Shown piece after piece: positions 17,844-31,344 of a DNA stretch of 64,000 bases. This stretch comes from Rhodococcus spelaei (GTDB taxonomy: Bacteria; Actinomycetota; Actinomycetes; Mycobacteriales; Mycobacteriaceae). The translations under genes were made by a program, and so were the position numbers. The notes under the pieces were generated by a model. That model did no database searches. It worked only from the letters and a program-made list of their open reading frames with translations, and had not been told where the DNA came from. Position 1 is the first letter of the stretch. The number at the start of each line of letters is the position of its first letter. The DNA is taken from contig NZ_VIGH01000002.1 of the NCBI RefSeq assembly GCF_006704125.1, positions 186,001-250,000 of the forward strand, given 5' to 3'.

Positions 17844-17932
17844 GTTCATTCTCTCCGATCGTTCGTACTACGAATTCGATTGCGATGGTTCATTTTTCGA
17901 GCGAGCCGGGCGGCGACCACGGCGACGGCGGA

Positions 17933-19342
17933 TCAGAGCCCGACAACCCGCTCGAGCGCACCCAGCTCGTCGTCCAGGTACCCCAACATCGGCTCGAGGT
18001 CGGGCACGGTGCGCCGGCACCCGGTCAGCCCGAACGCGATCTCGTCGTCGGTGCTGGTGCAGGTGATGTTCAGCGCCTGCCCGTCCACCGGAATCGACAG
18101 CGGGTAGAGCGCCGTGAGCCGGGCGCCGTTCCAGTACAGCGGTGTGCCCGGGCCGGGCACGTTGGAGATCATCACGTTCGCAGGACGGATCGGGGCGCCC
18201 GACCCGAGGAACATCCCCATCGCCAGCGGGACAACCCCGAGCGCACTCATCGCGCGGATCTGGGTGGCACTGCGGGTGCGCATCGACTCCTTCCCCTCCA
18301 GCATCGACTCGCGGACGGCGGCGAGCCTGTCCGACGGGGCGTCGAGGTGGGTGCCGAGGGAGCAGGTGAGCATCCCGATCTCGTTTCCCGCAGTGCCCTC
18401 GCGGCGCTCGCTGCGCAGAGAGACGGGGACCATCGCGACGAGCGGGCTGTCGGGCAGTTCGACGCGGTCGGCGAGGTGGGTCCGCAGCGCCCCCGAGCAC
18501 ATGGCGAGCACCACGTCGTTGATGGTGGCGTCGGCGAACTTGGCAACAAGTCGGAGCCGCTCGATCGGCCAGGACCGGGCGGCGAAGCGGCGAGCCCCGC
18601 CGATCGGCACGTTGAACACGGTTCTGGGGGCGGCGAGCGAGAGCGCACCGCCGCGGTCGTGCAGTGCGCGGTCGACGGTCGCCACGAGGGCAGGCACCAG
18701 GCTCGCGGCCTCGCCGACCGCCCCCCGAGTCGCGCGCACCGCGCTCGCCGCGAGATCGAGCGCCCCGCCGCGGTCGGCCTGCGGCTCGTCCCGGACCACG
18801 GTCAGGGCCGCCCTGCGCTCCCCCGCGTTCGGCTCCCACGGCGCCGGCATGTCCCGCGCATCCGGGTCCTCACTCAGGGCACGTCGCAGCATCCGCATCG
18901 CCGAGACCCCGTCGGCCACGGCGTGATGGATCTTCATGTAGACGGCGTAGCGACCGTCGGCGAGCCCCTCGATCAGGTGCATCTCCCACAGCGGACGATT
19001 GCGGTCGAGCAGGCCGGCGTGCAGTCGGGAGACCAGGTCCATGAGTTCGGTCATGCCGCCCGGCTGCGGCAGCGCGTCGTGCCGGACGTGGTGATCGAGG
19101 TCGATCTCGGTGTCCGTGTCCCAACCCCACTGTCCGAGCGAGGTCACCGAACGCCGCGCACGCTTGCGCAACCGCGGCGCGACGTCGCCGCGCCGCAGCG
19201 CCGCGTCGAGCATCGCTCTGACGTCGGTGGCGTCCATACCCTCCGGCGGCTGCAACAGCACGAGGCCGCCGACGTGCATGGGATGCTCGCGCGACTCGCC
19301 CAGCAGGAACATCGAGTCGGTCGGTGACATCGGTAGGAGCAT
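17933..19342 (-). CDS. Wax ester synthase/diacylglycerol acyltransferase
   Basis: The 469-residue WS/DGAT transfers acyl groups from acyl-CoA to diacylglycerol or fatty alcohols to make storage triacylglycerol or wax esters. The catalytic HHxxxDG motif is HHAVADG (139-145), preceded by RNRPLWEMHLIEGL, the conserved PLWE segment. ATINDVVLAMCSGALR and NVMISNVPGPGTPLYWNGARL (ND and NVPGP) define the C-terminal half. Length is typical for the mycobacterial Tgs/rhodococcal Atf group. ATG 19342 follows AGAAGG. It is divergent, across 730 bp, from a multidomain acyl-CoA carboxylase that could supply precursors. Confidence 0.93.
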   Translation of the reverse strand: MLLPMSPTDSMFLLGESREHPMHVGGLVLLQPPEGMDATDVRAMLDAALRRGDVAPRLRKRARRSVTSLGQWGWDTDTEIDLDHHVRHDALPQPGGMTELMDLVSRLHAGLLDRNRPLWEMHLIEGLADGRYAVYMKIHHAVADGVSAMRMLRRALSEDPDARDMPAPWEPNAGERRAALTVVRDEPQADRGGALDLAASAVRATRGAVGEAASLVPALVATVDRALHDRGGALSLAAPRTVFNVPIGGARRFAARSWPIERLRLVAKFADATINDVVLAMCSGALRTHLADRVELPDSPLVAMVPVSLRSERREGTAGNEIGMLTCSLGTHLDAPSDRLAAVRESMLEGKESMRTRSATQIRAMSALGVVPLAMGMFLGSGAPIRPANVMISNVPGPGTPLYWNGARLTALYPLSIPVDGQALNITCTSTDDEIAFGLTGCRRTVPDLEPMLGYLDDELGALERVVGL

Positions 19343-20074
19343 GGTCCGCCTTCTTCCGGTGCCGATGGGTGTGACGCAGGTTATGCGCTACCCGGGGTAA
19401 CAATGAGGTGTGATAAAGGTCACGACTCGGTTGCTATGCGACTTTCTACATCATCGAGAACCGCCCCGGCCACTCGGTCAAACGTCCAGGTAAACGACTG
19501 AATCCGGGGTCGCGACGCGGCAACGGGACGAATGCGACACCCGCGAAATCGTGGACAGTCCGACCCTGCTCACGAGAGACCCGGCGGGCGGGGACGGAAT
19601 CACACCGCGGCGCTACTCGCCGTAACAGGAAACGATTCGAATTGAGGCGGCAAATGCTACTCGCGAGTACGCGAAAACGTTACTCGGAAGTAGCCTTTAT
19701 CGGCCGATTCCGACCTCCGAATGACACCTGAATTCCATTGCAGCGCCGCGTAATTGAACAATCGATGTAACGACATGACATCGCCGCCGAAATAATGCAT
19801 GCTGGCATATCGGTAGGGCCGACTGGGGCCGACCGGGCGTCGGAGGAAACGCCGGATTTTGCGGCTGTCGCGTTGACGCAACGACGCGGCCGAACCTCCG
19901 AGCTCCCGGTGACCGGTAATCCAGCGGCCACGGCTTGGCTGTGGGCAGCCTGGCACGTCGAGGACACCGGAAGGGTTCCACTCGACGGCCGGAGTGTGCC
20001 CGCATCGCGTGGCCGTCGAGCGCTCACTGTCGTGCGGTCGACAACTTCTTTCAGGAAACGGTGGCACGAGAACG
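19343..20074. other. 730-bp divergent intergenic region between WS/DGAT and the carboxylase
   Basis: No convincing gene is present; short frames here have poor third-position G+C and no ribosome site. The section 19620-19800 is clearly richer in A+T than its surroundings, as expected for promoters. It contains a 12-bp palindrome (19658-19669, TACTCGCGAGTA), a TAGCCT -10-like hexamer at 19691-19696 and an inverted repeat CGTCGAG/CTCGACG at 19956-19962/19981-19987. These may bind regulators of the two lipid genes. Confidence 0.4.
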
Positions 20075-25567
<5,493 letters not shown>

Positions 25568-25583
25568 CGGGGTGTAACTCGTG

Positions 25584-25625
25584 CAGAACGGCGCCGTCGA
25601 GGTTTATCCCGGCGGCGCCGTTCTG
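25584..25625. terminator. Bidirectional terminator hairpin
   Basis: CAGAACGGCGCCG (25584-25596) pairs perfectly with CGGCGCCGTTCTG (25613-25625) around a 16-base loop. It follows the carboxylase stop by 16 bases and overlaps the 3' end of the convergent MFS gene, whose stop lies in the loop. Confidence 0.75.
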
Positions 25626-26806
25626 CTGTCCACGGCTCGGGCCCGCTGCCGAGCTTCGCTGAACCCGGACACCACCCAGACAGCGAGAGCCGCTGCGGCG
25701 TAGCCGGAACCGAGCACGGCGACCACATTCCATCCCCACCTCGCGTAGACAGCGCCGGCAGTGAAGGCACCGAGGCCGCTACCGATCGAGTAGAAGACCA
25801 TGTAGCTGCCGACGATCCGACTACTCGACGCGGGATCCTCCGATACGAGTCGGTTCTGGTTGCTCACGTGGACCGCCTGAACGGCGAAGTCCAACACCAC
25901 GACCCCGACCACCAGAGCGGCCAGCGAATATGCCGCCTGCCCACTGAAGGCCCACGAGACGACCAGCAGTACCAGCGCGATCGCGGTGACCCGCTCGCCG
26001 AGGCCCTTGTCGGCCCACGCGCCGGCGCGGGCCGCGCCGAGAGCGCCTGCCAGGCCCGCGATTCCGAACAATCCGATCTGGGCAGGCGAGAGCCGCCACG
26101 GCTCCGCACTCAGCGGCAGTGCCATCGCGCTCCACAATGTGCCGAATGAGGCAAAGAGCAACAGGGCGATCGTCGATTTCGCTCGGAACACGCGATCGGT
26201 GGCGGTCAAGGTCACGACCGAGGCGGCCGCGGCCGAGTACCGCCCACCCGCCCGCGGACCGTCGTCCCGTGGCAGCATCGCGGCCGCGAGCGCGGCCAGC
26301 ACCAGTGACAGGACCGCTGAGCCCGCATACACCGCACGCCACCCGGCCAGATCGGCCACCAGTCCAGATACGGTTCGGGCCCCGATGATGCCGACCACCA
26401 CCCCGCCTGTGACCACGCCCAGGTTCCGGCCGCGTTCCGCCGGGGCACTGATCGCAGCCGCGTAGGCCACCACGATCTGTACGACCACGGAGAACAGTCC
26501 GGCCAGCGCCATCCCGATCAGTAGTTGAGCGGCCGTGGTGGAGTTCGACACAGTCAGTGTCCCGAATCCCGCGGCAATGCCGAGACCGGCGATCAACCAC
26601 CGGCGATTCATCAGGTCGCCCAGCGGGACCAACAAGATCAGTCCGAGCAGGTAGCCGACCTGCGCGACCGTGACGATCAACCCGAGGCTCGCGGTCGGCA
26701 GCGACAGGTCCGAACCGATCCGCCCCAGTAGCGGCTGCGCGTAGTAGATGTTCGCGACGGACACCGCGCACAGCACCGCCAGCAGAATTCGCAATCGGTG
26801 CGTCAC
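25604..26806 (-). CDS. MFS transporter (12-helix drug-efflux type)
   Basis: The 400-residue membrane protein has twelve hydrophobic segments. The loop 2-3 motif is present as GDLMNRRWLI, and the helix 5 motif C region reads GVVTGGVVVGIIGARTVSG, which marks proton-coupled efflux pumps. A second weaker loop motif occurs at GAWADKGLGER. GTG 26806 has GGGAGG five bases upstream. It is divergent from an HxlR regulator across 83 bp that contain a dyad, an arrangement typical of an inducible drug or solvent exporter. The substrate cannot be told. Confidence 0.85.
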   Translation of the reverse strand: MTHRLRILLAVLCAVSVANIYYAQPLLGRIGSDLSLPTASLGLIVTVAQVGYLLGLILLVPLGDLMNRRWLIAGLGIAAGFGTLTVSNSTTAAQLLIGMALAGLFSVVVQIVVAYAAAISAPAERGRNLGVVTGGVVVGIIGARTVSGLVADLAGWRAVYAGSAVLSLVLAALAAAMLPRDDGPRAGGRYSAAAASVVTLTATDRVFRAKSTIALLLFASFGTLWSAMALPLSAEPWRLSPAQIGLFGIAGLAGALGAARAGAWADKGLGERVTAIALVLLVVSWAFSGQAAYSLAALVVGVVVLDFAVQAVHVSNQNRLVSEDPASSSRIVGSYMVFYSIGSGLGAFTAGAVYARWGWNVVAVLGSGYAAAALAVWVVSGFSEARQRARAVDSRTAPPG

Positions 26807-26817
26807 AACTACCTCCC

Positions 26818-26840
26818 TTTGGTTGCAAATCAAAACCAAA
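26818..26840. promoter_or_regulatory. Candidate HxlR operator
   Basis: TTTGGTT (26818-26824) and AACCAAA (26834-26840) form a perfect dyad with a nine-base A+T-rich spacer, immediately upstream of the efflux-pump GTG and before the regulator's promoter. HxlR dimers bind such divergent-promoter dyads. Confidence 0.5.
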
Positions 26841-26852
26841 TGAACCGTAGGG

Positions 26853-26858
26853 CATAAT
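26853..26858 (+). promoter_or_regulatory. Candidate -10 box of the HxlR regulator gene
   Basis: CATAAT differs from the consensus TATAAT by one base and lies 32 bases before ATG 26890. A transcript starting near 26865 would exclude the upstream in-frame ATG at 26857, which overlaps the box, and so supports the later start. Confidence 0.45.
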
Positions 26859-26889
26859 GGTTTCGAAACGCAACCGAAGGGGGCAATCC

Positions 26890-27339
26890 ATGGCACAACG
26901 CGCCGAGTGGACCGATCCGCAGTGCCCGGTCGCACGGACCGTTGACATCCTCGGGGACCGCTGGTCCCTGCTGATCGTGCGGGATGCGTTCGACGGGGCT
27001 CGCAAATTCAGTGAGTTCCAGCGGAACCTGGGGATCGCGAGGAACATCCTCGCCGACCGACTCCGAACTCTCGTCGAGCACGGAATCCTCACCCCGAAGC
27101 CGAGCGGGTCAGGCACCCGCCACGAGTACGCCTTGACCGACAGCGGCCGGGATCTGTTCACCGTCGTCGTGAGCCTGCGCCAGTGGGGTGAAAGGCACGC
27201 GTTCAGACACGAGGAACGCCGATCCACCATGATCGACGAGTCCACGGGACACCCGGCACCCACGTTGCGGTTCGTCAATGCCGACGGGATCGTCCTCGAC
27301 TCCACCAACACCCATGTCCGGAAGGTCGACGACCACTAG
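26890..27339 (+). CDS. HxlR-family transcriptional regulator
   Basis: The 149-residue winged-helix protein carries the family core: CPVARTVDILGDRWSLLIVRDAFDGARKFSEFQRNLGIARNILADRLRTLVEHGIL, then a beta wing ending in HEYALTDSGRDL. Only one cysteine (C14) precedes the core, the position that senses electrophiles or diamide in HypR/QorR-type members, so redox sensing is possible. ATG 26890 has GAAGGGGG at good spacing. It is divergent from the MFS pump and most likely its repressor. Confidence 0.9.
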   Translation: MAQRAEWTDPQCPVARTVDILGDRWSLLIVRDAFDGARKFSEFQRNLGIARNILADRLRTLVEHGILTPKPSGSGTRHEYALTDSGRDLFTVVVSLRQWGERHAFRHEERRSTMIDESTGHPAPTLRFVNADGIVLDSTNTHVRKVDDH

Positions 27340-27395
27340 CTCATGCCTCGCTGTCGAGGACTGCTTTCGTCCGCAATGGGTGCCATGCTGACCCC

Positions 27396-28370
27396 ATGCT
27401 GCAGACCTCGGCGAGACTGCTCCGACTGCTGTCCCTGCTCCAGACGCGGCGCGAATGGTCGGGCACGGACCTGGCCGAGCGACTCTCGGTGACCCCGCGG
27501 ACCGTCCGCCGCGACGTGGACAAACTCCGCGACCTCGGCTATCCCGTCAACGCGAACGTCGGCGTCGGCGGCGGCTACCAACTGGGCGCCGGCGCCGAGA
27601 TGCCGCCGCTGCTCCTCGACGACGAGGAGGCCGTCGCGGTCGCGTTCGGCCTGCAGTCGGGCGCCACCGGATCGGTGGAGGGCCTCGGCGACGCGTCGCT
27701 GCGCGCGCTGACGAAGCTGCGGCAGGTGATGCCCTCGCGGCTGCGACACCGACTCGACGCCCTCCCCATCGACGTCGTCCCGCAGACCGCACCGCGCTCC
27801 GCGGTCGACGCATCGGTGCTCACCGCGATCGCCTCGGCCTGCCACGCACAGGAGCGGCTGCGCTTCGGCTACCGCACCCACGACGGCACCGAGACCCGTC
27901 GCGAGGTCGAACCGCACCGGCTGGTGCGCGCCGGTGCACGCTGGTACCTCGTCGCCTGGGACCTCCTGCGGTCGGACTGGCGGTCCTTCCGAGTAGACCG
28001 GATGACGCCGAAAACGCCTGTCGGACCGCGGTTCACGCCGCGCGAGCTACCGACGGGCGATGCCGCGGCATTCGTCTCCCGCGGCATCAGCCGCGCCGCC
28101 GGCCAGGTCAGCGCCCGGATCCTGCTGGACGCCCCGGCCGACCGGATCGCCCCGATGGTCGACGAGTTCTGGGGCGCAGTCGAAGTGCTCGACGCGAACC
28201 GGTGCGCGCTGGAACTGCGCGGCGACTCGATTGCCGGTATCGCGGGGTGGCTCAGCGCCTTCGACGTCGACTTCACCGTCCTCGATCCACCGGAACTGCG
28301 GCAGGAGTGCCTGCGGATCGCCGCACGGCACGCGCTCCTCGGCGAGCGCTACCGCCTGGCGACGACCTGA
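27396..28370 (+). CDS. WYL-domain (YafY/PafC-like) transcriptional regulator
   Basis: The 324-residue protein has an N-terminal helix-turn-helix (ARLLRLLSLLQTRREWSGTDLAERLSVTPRTVRRDVDKLRDLGYPV), the linker GVGGGYQLGAGAEMPPLLLDDEEA, and a WYL ligand domain (~140-210, with RFGYRTHDG and RWYLVAWDLLRSDWRSFRVDRM) followed by a WCX C-terminal extension. Such proteins respond to single-stranded nucleic acid or small ligands; the target is unknown. No ribosome site precedes the ATG. CATGCT six bases upstream could be a -10 of a leaderless transcript. It converges on the next MFS gene. Confidence 0.88.
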   Translation: MLQTSARLLRLLSLLQTRREWSGTDLAERLSVTPRTVRRDVDKLRDLGYPVNANVGVGGGYQLGAGAEMPPLLLDDEEAVAVAFGLQSGATGSVEGLGDASLRALTKLRQVMPSRLRHRLDALPIDVVPQTAPRSAVDASVLTAIASACHAQERLRFGYRTHDGTETRREVEPHRLVRAGARWYLVAWDLLRSDWRSFRVDRMTPKTPVGPRFTPRELPTGDAAAFVSRGISRAAGQVSARILLDAPADRIAPMVDEFWGAVEVLDANRCALELRGDSIAGIAGWLSAFDVDFTVLDPPELRQECLRIAARHALLGERYRLATT

Positions 28371-28403
28371 GCGACCCGGGGCGTCGCTCGGCGGAACCGG
28401 CAG

Positions 28404-28444
28404 GCGGCGGGTGCCCGGGTCACTCGTTCCCGGACACCCGCCGC
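28404..28444. terminator. Bidirectional terminator between the WYL regulator and MFS genes
   Basis: GCGGCGGGTG (28404-28413) pairs with CACCCGCCGC (28435-28444). Inside, CCGGG (28415-28419) pairs with CCCGG (28429-28433) after one mismatch, giving a 15-bp stem with a nine-base loop in the gap between convergent genes. Confidence 0.7.
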
Positions 28445-28570
28445 ATCCTCACCGCCGCCGAACGGCCGGGCGCTGCAGTTCCCGCGCGGCCACCAGCAGG
28501 CATCCCGCCGCGCACCGCAGCACCGCCCGAACCGTGGGACTGGCGACCGTGGCCACCACCGCGTCGCGCA

Positions 28571-30004
28571 TCAGACCCGCGCCCGCTCGGCGTCGAGTTC
28601 GGCCGTACGCGGCGTGCGCAGTGTCGCGCCGGCCAACACCGCCCCCACGAGCGCGATCACCGCGGCCGCCACGAACGCCGCCGAGAACCCGTCGGTCAGC
28701 GCACCGAGGTCACCGATGCGTCCGGCGCCCGCGGTCGCCGCGATGGCGGTCGCCGCCGCGAGCCCGAGCGCGGATCCGAGCTGATAGCTCGTGTTCACGA
28801 TGCCGGACGCGAGACCGCCCTCCTCGGGACGGGCGCTCGAGATCGCCGTCCCGAGCGACGGGATGAACGCCAGGGCCATGCCGAGCGCCGACACCAGCGA
28901 GGCGGGGAGCACATCGATCCAGAAGTTCCCGTCCGGACGCACCAACGACAGCCAACCCAGCCCCGCGGCCAGCAGGACGAGTCCGGCCACCACCAGCGGC
29001 TTCGCTCCGAAGCGCGCGATCAGCCGGGGTGCGAGCACGATCATCGCGAGCATGATCAGCACCGTCATCGGGACCAGCGCCGCGCCGCTGGGGAACGCCG
29101 ACAGGCCGAGTACCTGTTGCAGGTACAGGTTCAGGAAGAACCACATCGGAATCCACGCCGCGCCGAGCAGGAACTGTGCAAGGTTGGCGGCACCCAGGTT
29201 CGGCGTCCGGAAGATCGCCAGCCGGACCAGAGGTTCGCGTCGCCTCGCCTGGATCGCGACGAATCCGACCAGCAACAGCGCCGCGGCGAGCAGGACTGTC
29301 CACGTCTGCGCGGCGGCCCAGCCGACCTCCGGTGCCCGGACGATCCCGTACACCGCGGCGCCGATCCCGAGCGTCACGGTGAGCGCGCCGACCAGGTCCA
29401 GCCGACCGGTGGCGCCGCCGCGTCCACCGGGCAGCAGCGCGGGAGCCGCGACCAGCGCGAGGACCGCGATCGGGATGTTGACGAAGAACACCCACGGCCA
29501 CGCCGCGTACTCGGTGAGCAGGCCACCGAGGAAGACCCCGGCGGTACCGCCGGCCGGGGCCGCCGCGCCGTAGACCGCCAACGCCCGGGTCAGCTCCTTC
29601 GGGGTGGACCCGAAGATCATCATCAGCAGCGTGAGGGCGGCGGGGGCGATCAGCGCTGCGCCGACGCCCTGCACGGCGCGGCCCGCCAGTTCGACCGGGA
29701 CGTTCCCTGCTCCCCCGGCCACCGCAGACCCGCTCAGCAGAATCAGCCAGCCGAGGCCGAACATCCTGCGGGCGCCGACCAGGTCTGACAGTCGACCGCC
29801 GAGCAGCAGTAGCCCGCCGAAGACCACGACGTAGGCGTTGAACACCCAGGTCAGGTTCTCCTGGGTGAATCCGAGGTCGGTGCGCATCTGCGGCAGCGCC
29901 ACCCCGATGATCGACGTGTCCATGATGACCATGAACTGCGCGAGCGCAATCAGCCCGAGCGCCAACCATTTTCGTGACGCCACCGAATCTCGTACCTTGT
30001 CCAT
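28571..30004 (-). CDS. MFS transporter of the 14-helix (DHA2/EmrB) type
   Basis: The 477-residue protein has about fourteen hydrophobic segments. FMVIMDTSIIGVALPQMRTDLGFTQENLTWVFNAYVVVFGGLLLLGGRLSDLVGARRMF covers the D1 motif of the drug:H+ antiporter-2 family and loop 2-3 motif A. GAAAPAGGTAGVFLGGLLTEYAAWPWVFFVNIPI is motif C and what follows. It should export a hydrophobic compound. ATG 30004 lies ten bases after GAGGGA; the GTG nine bases earlier touches that site. The gene is divergent from the copper operon, and one CsoR-like box (30067-30083) lies 63 bases upstream, so copper co-regulation is possible. Confidence 0.87.
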   Translation of the reverse strand: MDKVRDSVASRKWLALGLIALAQFMVIMDTSIIGVALPQMRTDLGFTQENLTWVFNAYVVVFGGLLLLGGRLSDLVGARRMFGLGWLILLSGSAVAGGAGNVPVELAGRAVQGVGAALIAPAALTLLMMIFGSTPKELTRALAVYGAAAPAGGTAGVFLGGLLTEYAAWPWVFFVNIPIAVLALVAAPALLPGGRGGATGRLDLVGALTVTLGIGAAVYGIVRAPEVGWAAAQTWTVLLAAALLLVGFVAIQARRREPLVRLAIFRTPNLGAANLAQFLLGAAWIPMWFFLNLYLQQVLGLSAFPSGAALVPMTVLIMLAMIVLAPRLIARFGAKPLVVAGLVLLAAGLGWLSLVRPDGNFWIDVLPASLVSALGMALAFIPSLGTAISSARPEEGGLASGIVNTSYQLGSALGLAAATAIAATAGAGRIGDLGALTDGFSAAFVAAAVIALVGAVLAGATLRTPRTAELDAERARV

Positions 30005-30066
30005 CTCGATCACTCCCTCGTGTGTGTGCGGAGGCCGTTCCCGGCGGAATGCCGTGGTTCCGGTTT

Positions 30067-30083
30067 ATACCCCCCATGGGTAT
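30067..30083. promoter_or_regulatory. CsoR-like operator 1
   Basis: ATACCCCCCATGGGTAT is a near-perfect dyad of the TACCCC-GGGGTA type bound by the copper sensor CsoR. It is the copy nearest the divergent MFS gene. Confidence 0.6.
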
Positions 30084-30116
30084 GCAGCGCAATCCCCGAC
30101 ACACACTTGCGCAACC

Positions 30117-30131
30117 TACCCCCCAGGGGTA
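30117..30131. promoter_or_regulatory. CsoR-like operator 2
   Basis: TACCCCCCAGGGGTA is the best match to the CsoR consensus of the three boxes and lies 62 bases before copZ. Confidence 0.7.
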
Positions 30132-30152
30132 TGTTCACTTCCATCAAGCCCC

Positions 30153-30167
30153 TACCCCCCAGCGGTA
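30153..30167. promoter_or_regulatory. CsoR-like operator 3
   Basis: TACCCCCCAGCGGTA repeats the same box with one changed base in the right half, 36 bases downstream of box 2 and 26 bases before the copZ ATG. Boxes 2 and 3 start 36 bases apart, between three and four helix turns. Confidence 0.6.
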
Positions 30168-30192
30168 TCGGCACCGATCGAAGGAGACCGAC

Positions 30193-30408
30193 ATGGACAT
30201 CGCGAACTACACCGTCACCGGCATGACCTGCGGACACTGCGCGAGCTCGGTCCGCGAAGAGGTCGGCAAGATCGACGGCGTCACCGCCGTCGACGTCGAC
30301 GTCCCCACCGGTCGCCTGACCGTCACCAGCTCGGCGCCGCTCACCGCCTCCGCGGTGGTCGGAGCCGTCGAAGAGGCCGGCTACGCAGCCGCACCGCAGC
30401 AGTCATGA
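30193..30408 (+). CDS. copZ: Copper chaperone CopZ (HMA domain)
   Basis: The 71-residue cytosolic protein is a single heavy-metal-associated domain that hands Cu(I) to the CopA pump. GMTCGHCASSVREEVGKIDGV contains the CxxC metal site (Cys13, Cys16) and EEAGYAAA is the last strand with the conserved Gly-Tyr. ATG 30193 follows GAAGGAGA seven bases upstream. It is the first gene of an operon copZ, His-rich protein, copA, and its stop overlaps the next start (ATGA). Control is by the three CsoR-like boxes upstream; csoR itself is not in the window. Confidence 0.93.
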   Translation: MDIANYTVTGMTCGHCASSVREEVGKIDGVTAVDVDVPTGRLTVTSSAPLTASAVVGAVEEAGYAAAPQQS

Positions 30409-31319
30409 ACACACCAACCAAGCTGGTCGCCTACACCGGGGGGCTCGCCGTCATCTTCGCGGCGGCCCTCGGTGTCGGGGCGGCCGCAGGGAGTCCGATC
30501 GCCATGACCACCATCCACGAGAACCACGCCGCACACATCGAGACCACCACGGTCCCGGCCGGACTGCAGGTTTCCGAACAGGGGTACGCCCTGTCCGAGA
30601 TCACCGCCCCGGCCGCCGCGAACGAGGCGGGAACCCTGCGGTTCCGGATCCTCGACCCCGCGGGCGCCCCGCTCACCGCATTCGACACCCAGCACGACAA
30701 GCAACTCCACCTGATCGTGGTCCGAAGCGACACAAGCGAATTCCGGCATGTACACCCGACCCGCGAGGCGGATGGCACCTGGTCGATCGACTGGAACTGG
30801 CCGACCGGGGGCACGTACCGCGTGTTCGCCGACTTCCAGGCGACCGGCGGCCCGGCGCTCACCCTCGGTCGAAACGTCGACGTGGCAGGCGATTTCGCGC
30901 CGACGCCGCTGCCCGCACCGGCACGGACCGCACAGGTCGACGGCTACCAGGTCATCCTCGGCGGAGACCTGACCACCGCCGGCGGACCGCTCACCCTGAG
31001 CGTCTCGCGAGACGGCAGGCCAGTGACCGACCTGCAGCCCTACCTCGGCGCCTACGGACACCTGGTTGCGCTGCGCACCGCGGACCTCGCCTACCTGCAC
31101 GTGCACCCGCAGGGCGAGCCGGGCGACGGCGTCACCGCCCCCGGCCCGGACGTCACCTTCCACGCGCAGGCGCCCAGCAACGGCAGCTACCGCCTGTTCC
31201 TCGACTTCCAGCACGAGAACGCTGTACACACAGCCGAATTCACCGTCGCCGTCGGGGCTGCCACCGAACCCACCGCCGCACCCACCGCCGCACCGGCCCC
31301 CGCCGGCCACGGGCACTGA
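30405..31319 (+). CDS. Membrane-anchored His-rich protein of the copper operon
   Basis: The 304-residue protein has an N-terminal hydrophobic segment ([22 protein letters not shown], ~8-30) that serves as anchor or signal. The exported part contains two similar beta-sandwich modules, each with a histidine pair: [18 protein letters not shown] and [20 protein letters not shown] Pro/Ala-rich tail ends in GHGH. Such HxH pairs suit copper binding outside the membrane. It overlaps copZ by four bases and lies 25 bases before copA, so it belongs to copper handling, perhaps as periplasmic acceptor or scavenger. No named family is asserted. Confidence 0.8.
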   Translation: MNTPTKLVAYTGGLAVIFAAALGVGAAAGSPIAMTTIHENHAAHIETTTVPAGLQVSEQGYALSEITAPAAANEAGTLRFRILDPAGAPLTAFDTQHDKQLHLIVVRSDTSEFRHVHPTREADGTWSIDWNWPTGGTYRVFADFQATGGPALTLGRNVDVAGDFAPTPLPAPARTAQVDGYQVILGGDLTTAGGPLTLSVSRDGRPVTDLQPYLGAYGHLVALRTADLAYLHVHPQGEPGDGVTAPGPDVTFHAQAPSNGSYRLFLDFQHENAVHTAEFTVAVGAATEPTAAPTAAPAPAGHGH

Positions 31320-31344
31320 CGACCACCGACCGAGAGGATCAACG

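Noticed and set aside
30010-30237. Minus-strand 75-codon frame over the copper promoter
   Set aside because: It is made by the C/G-rich operator boxes and has no coding signal.
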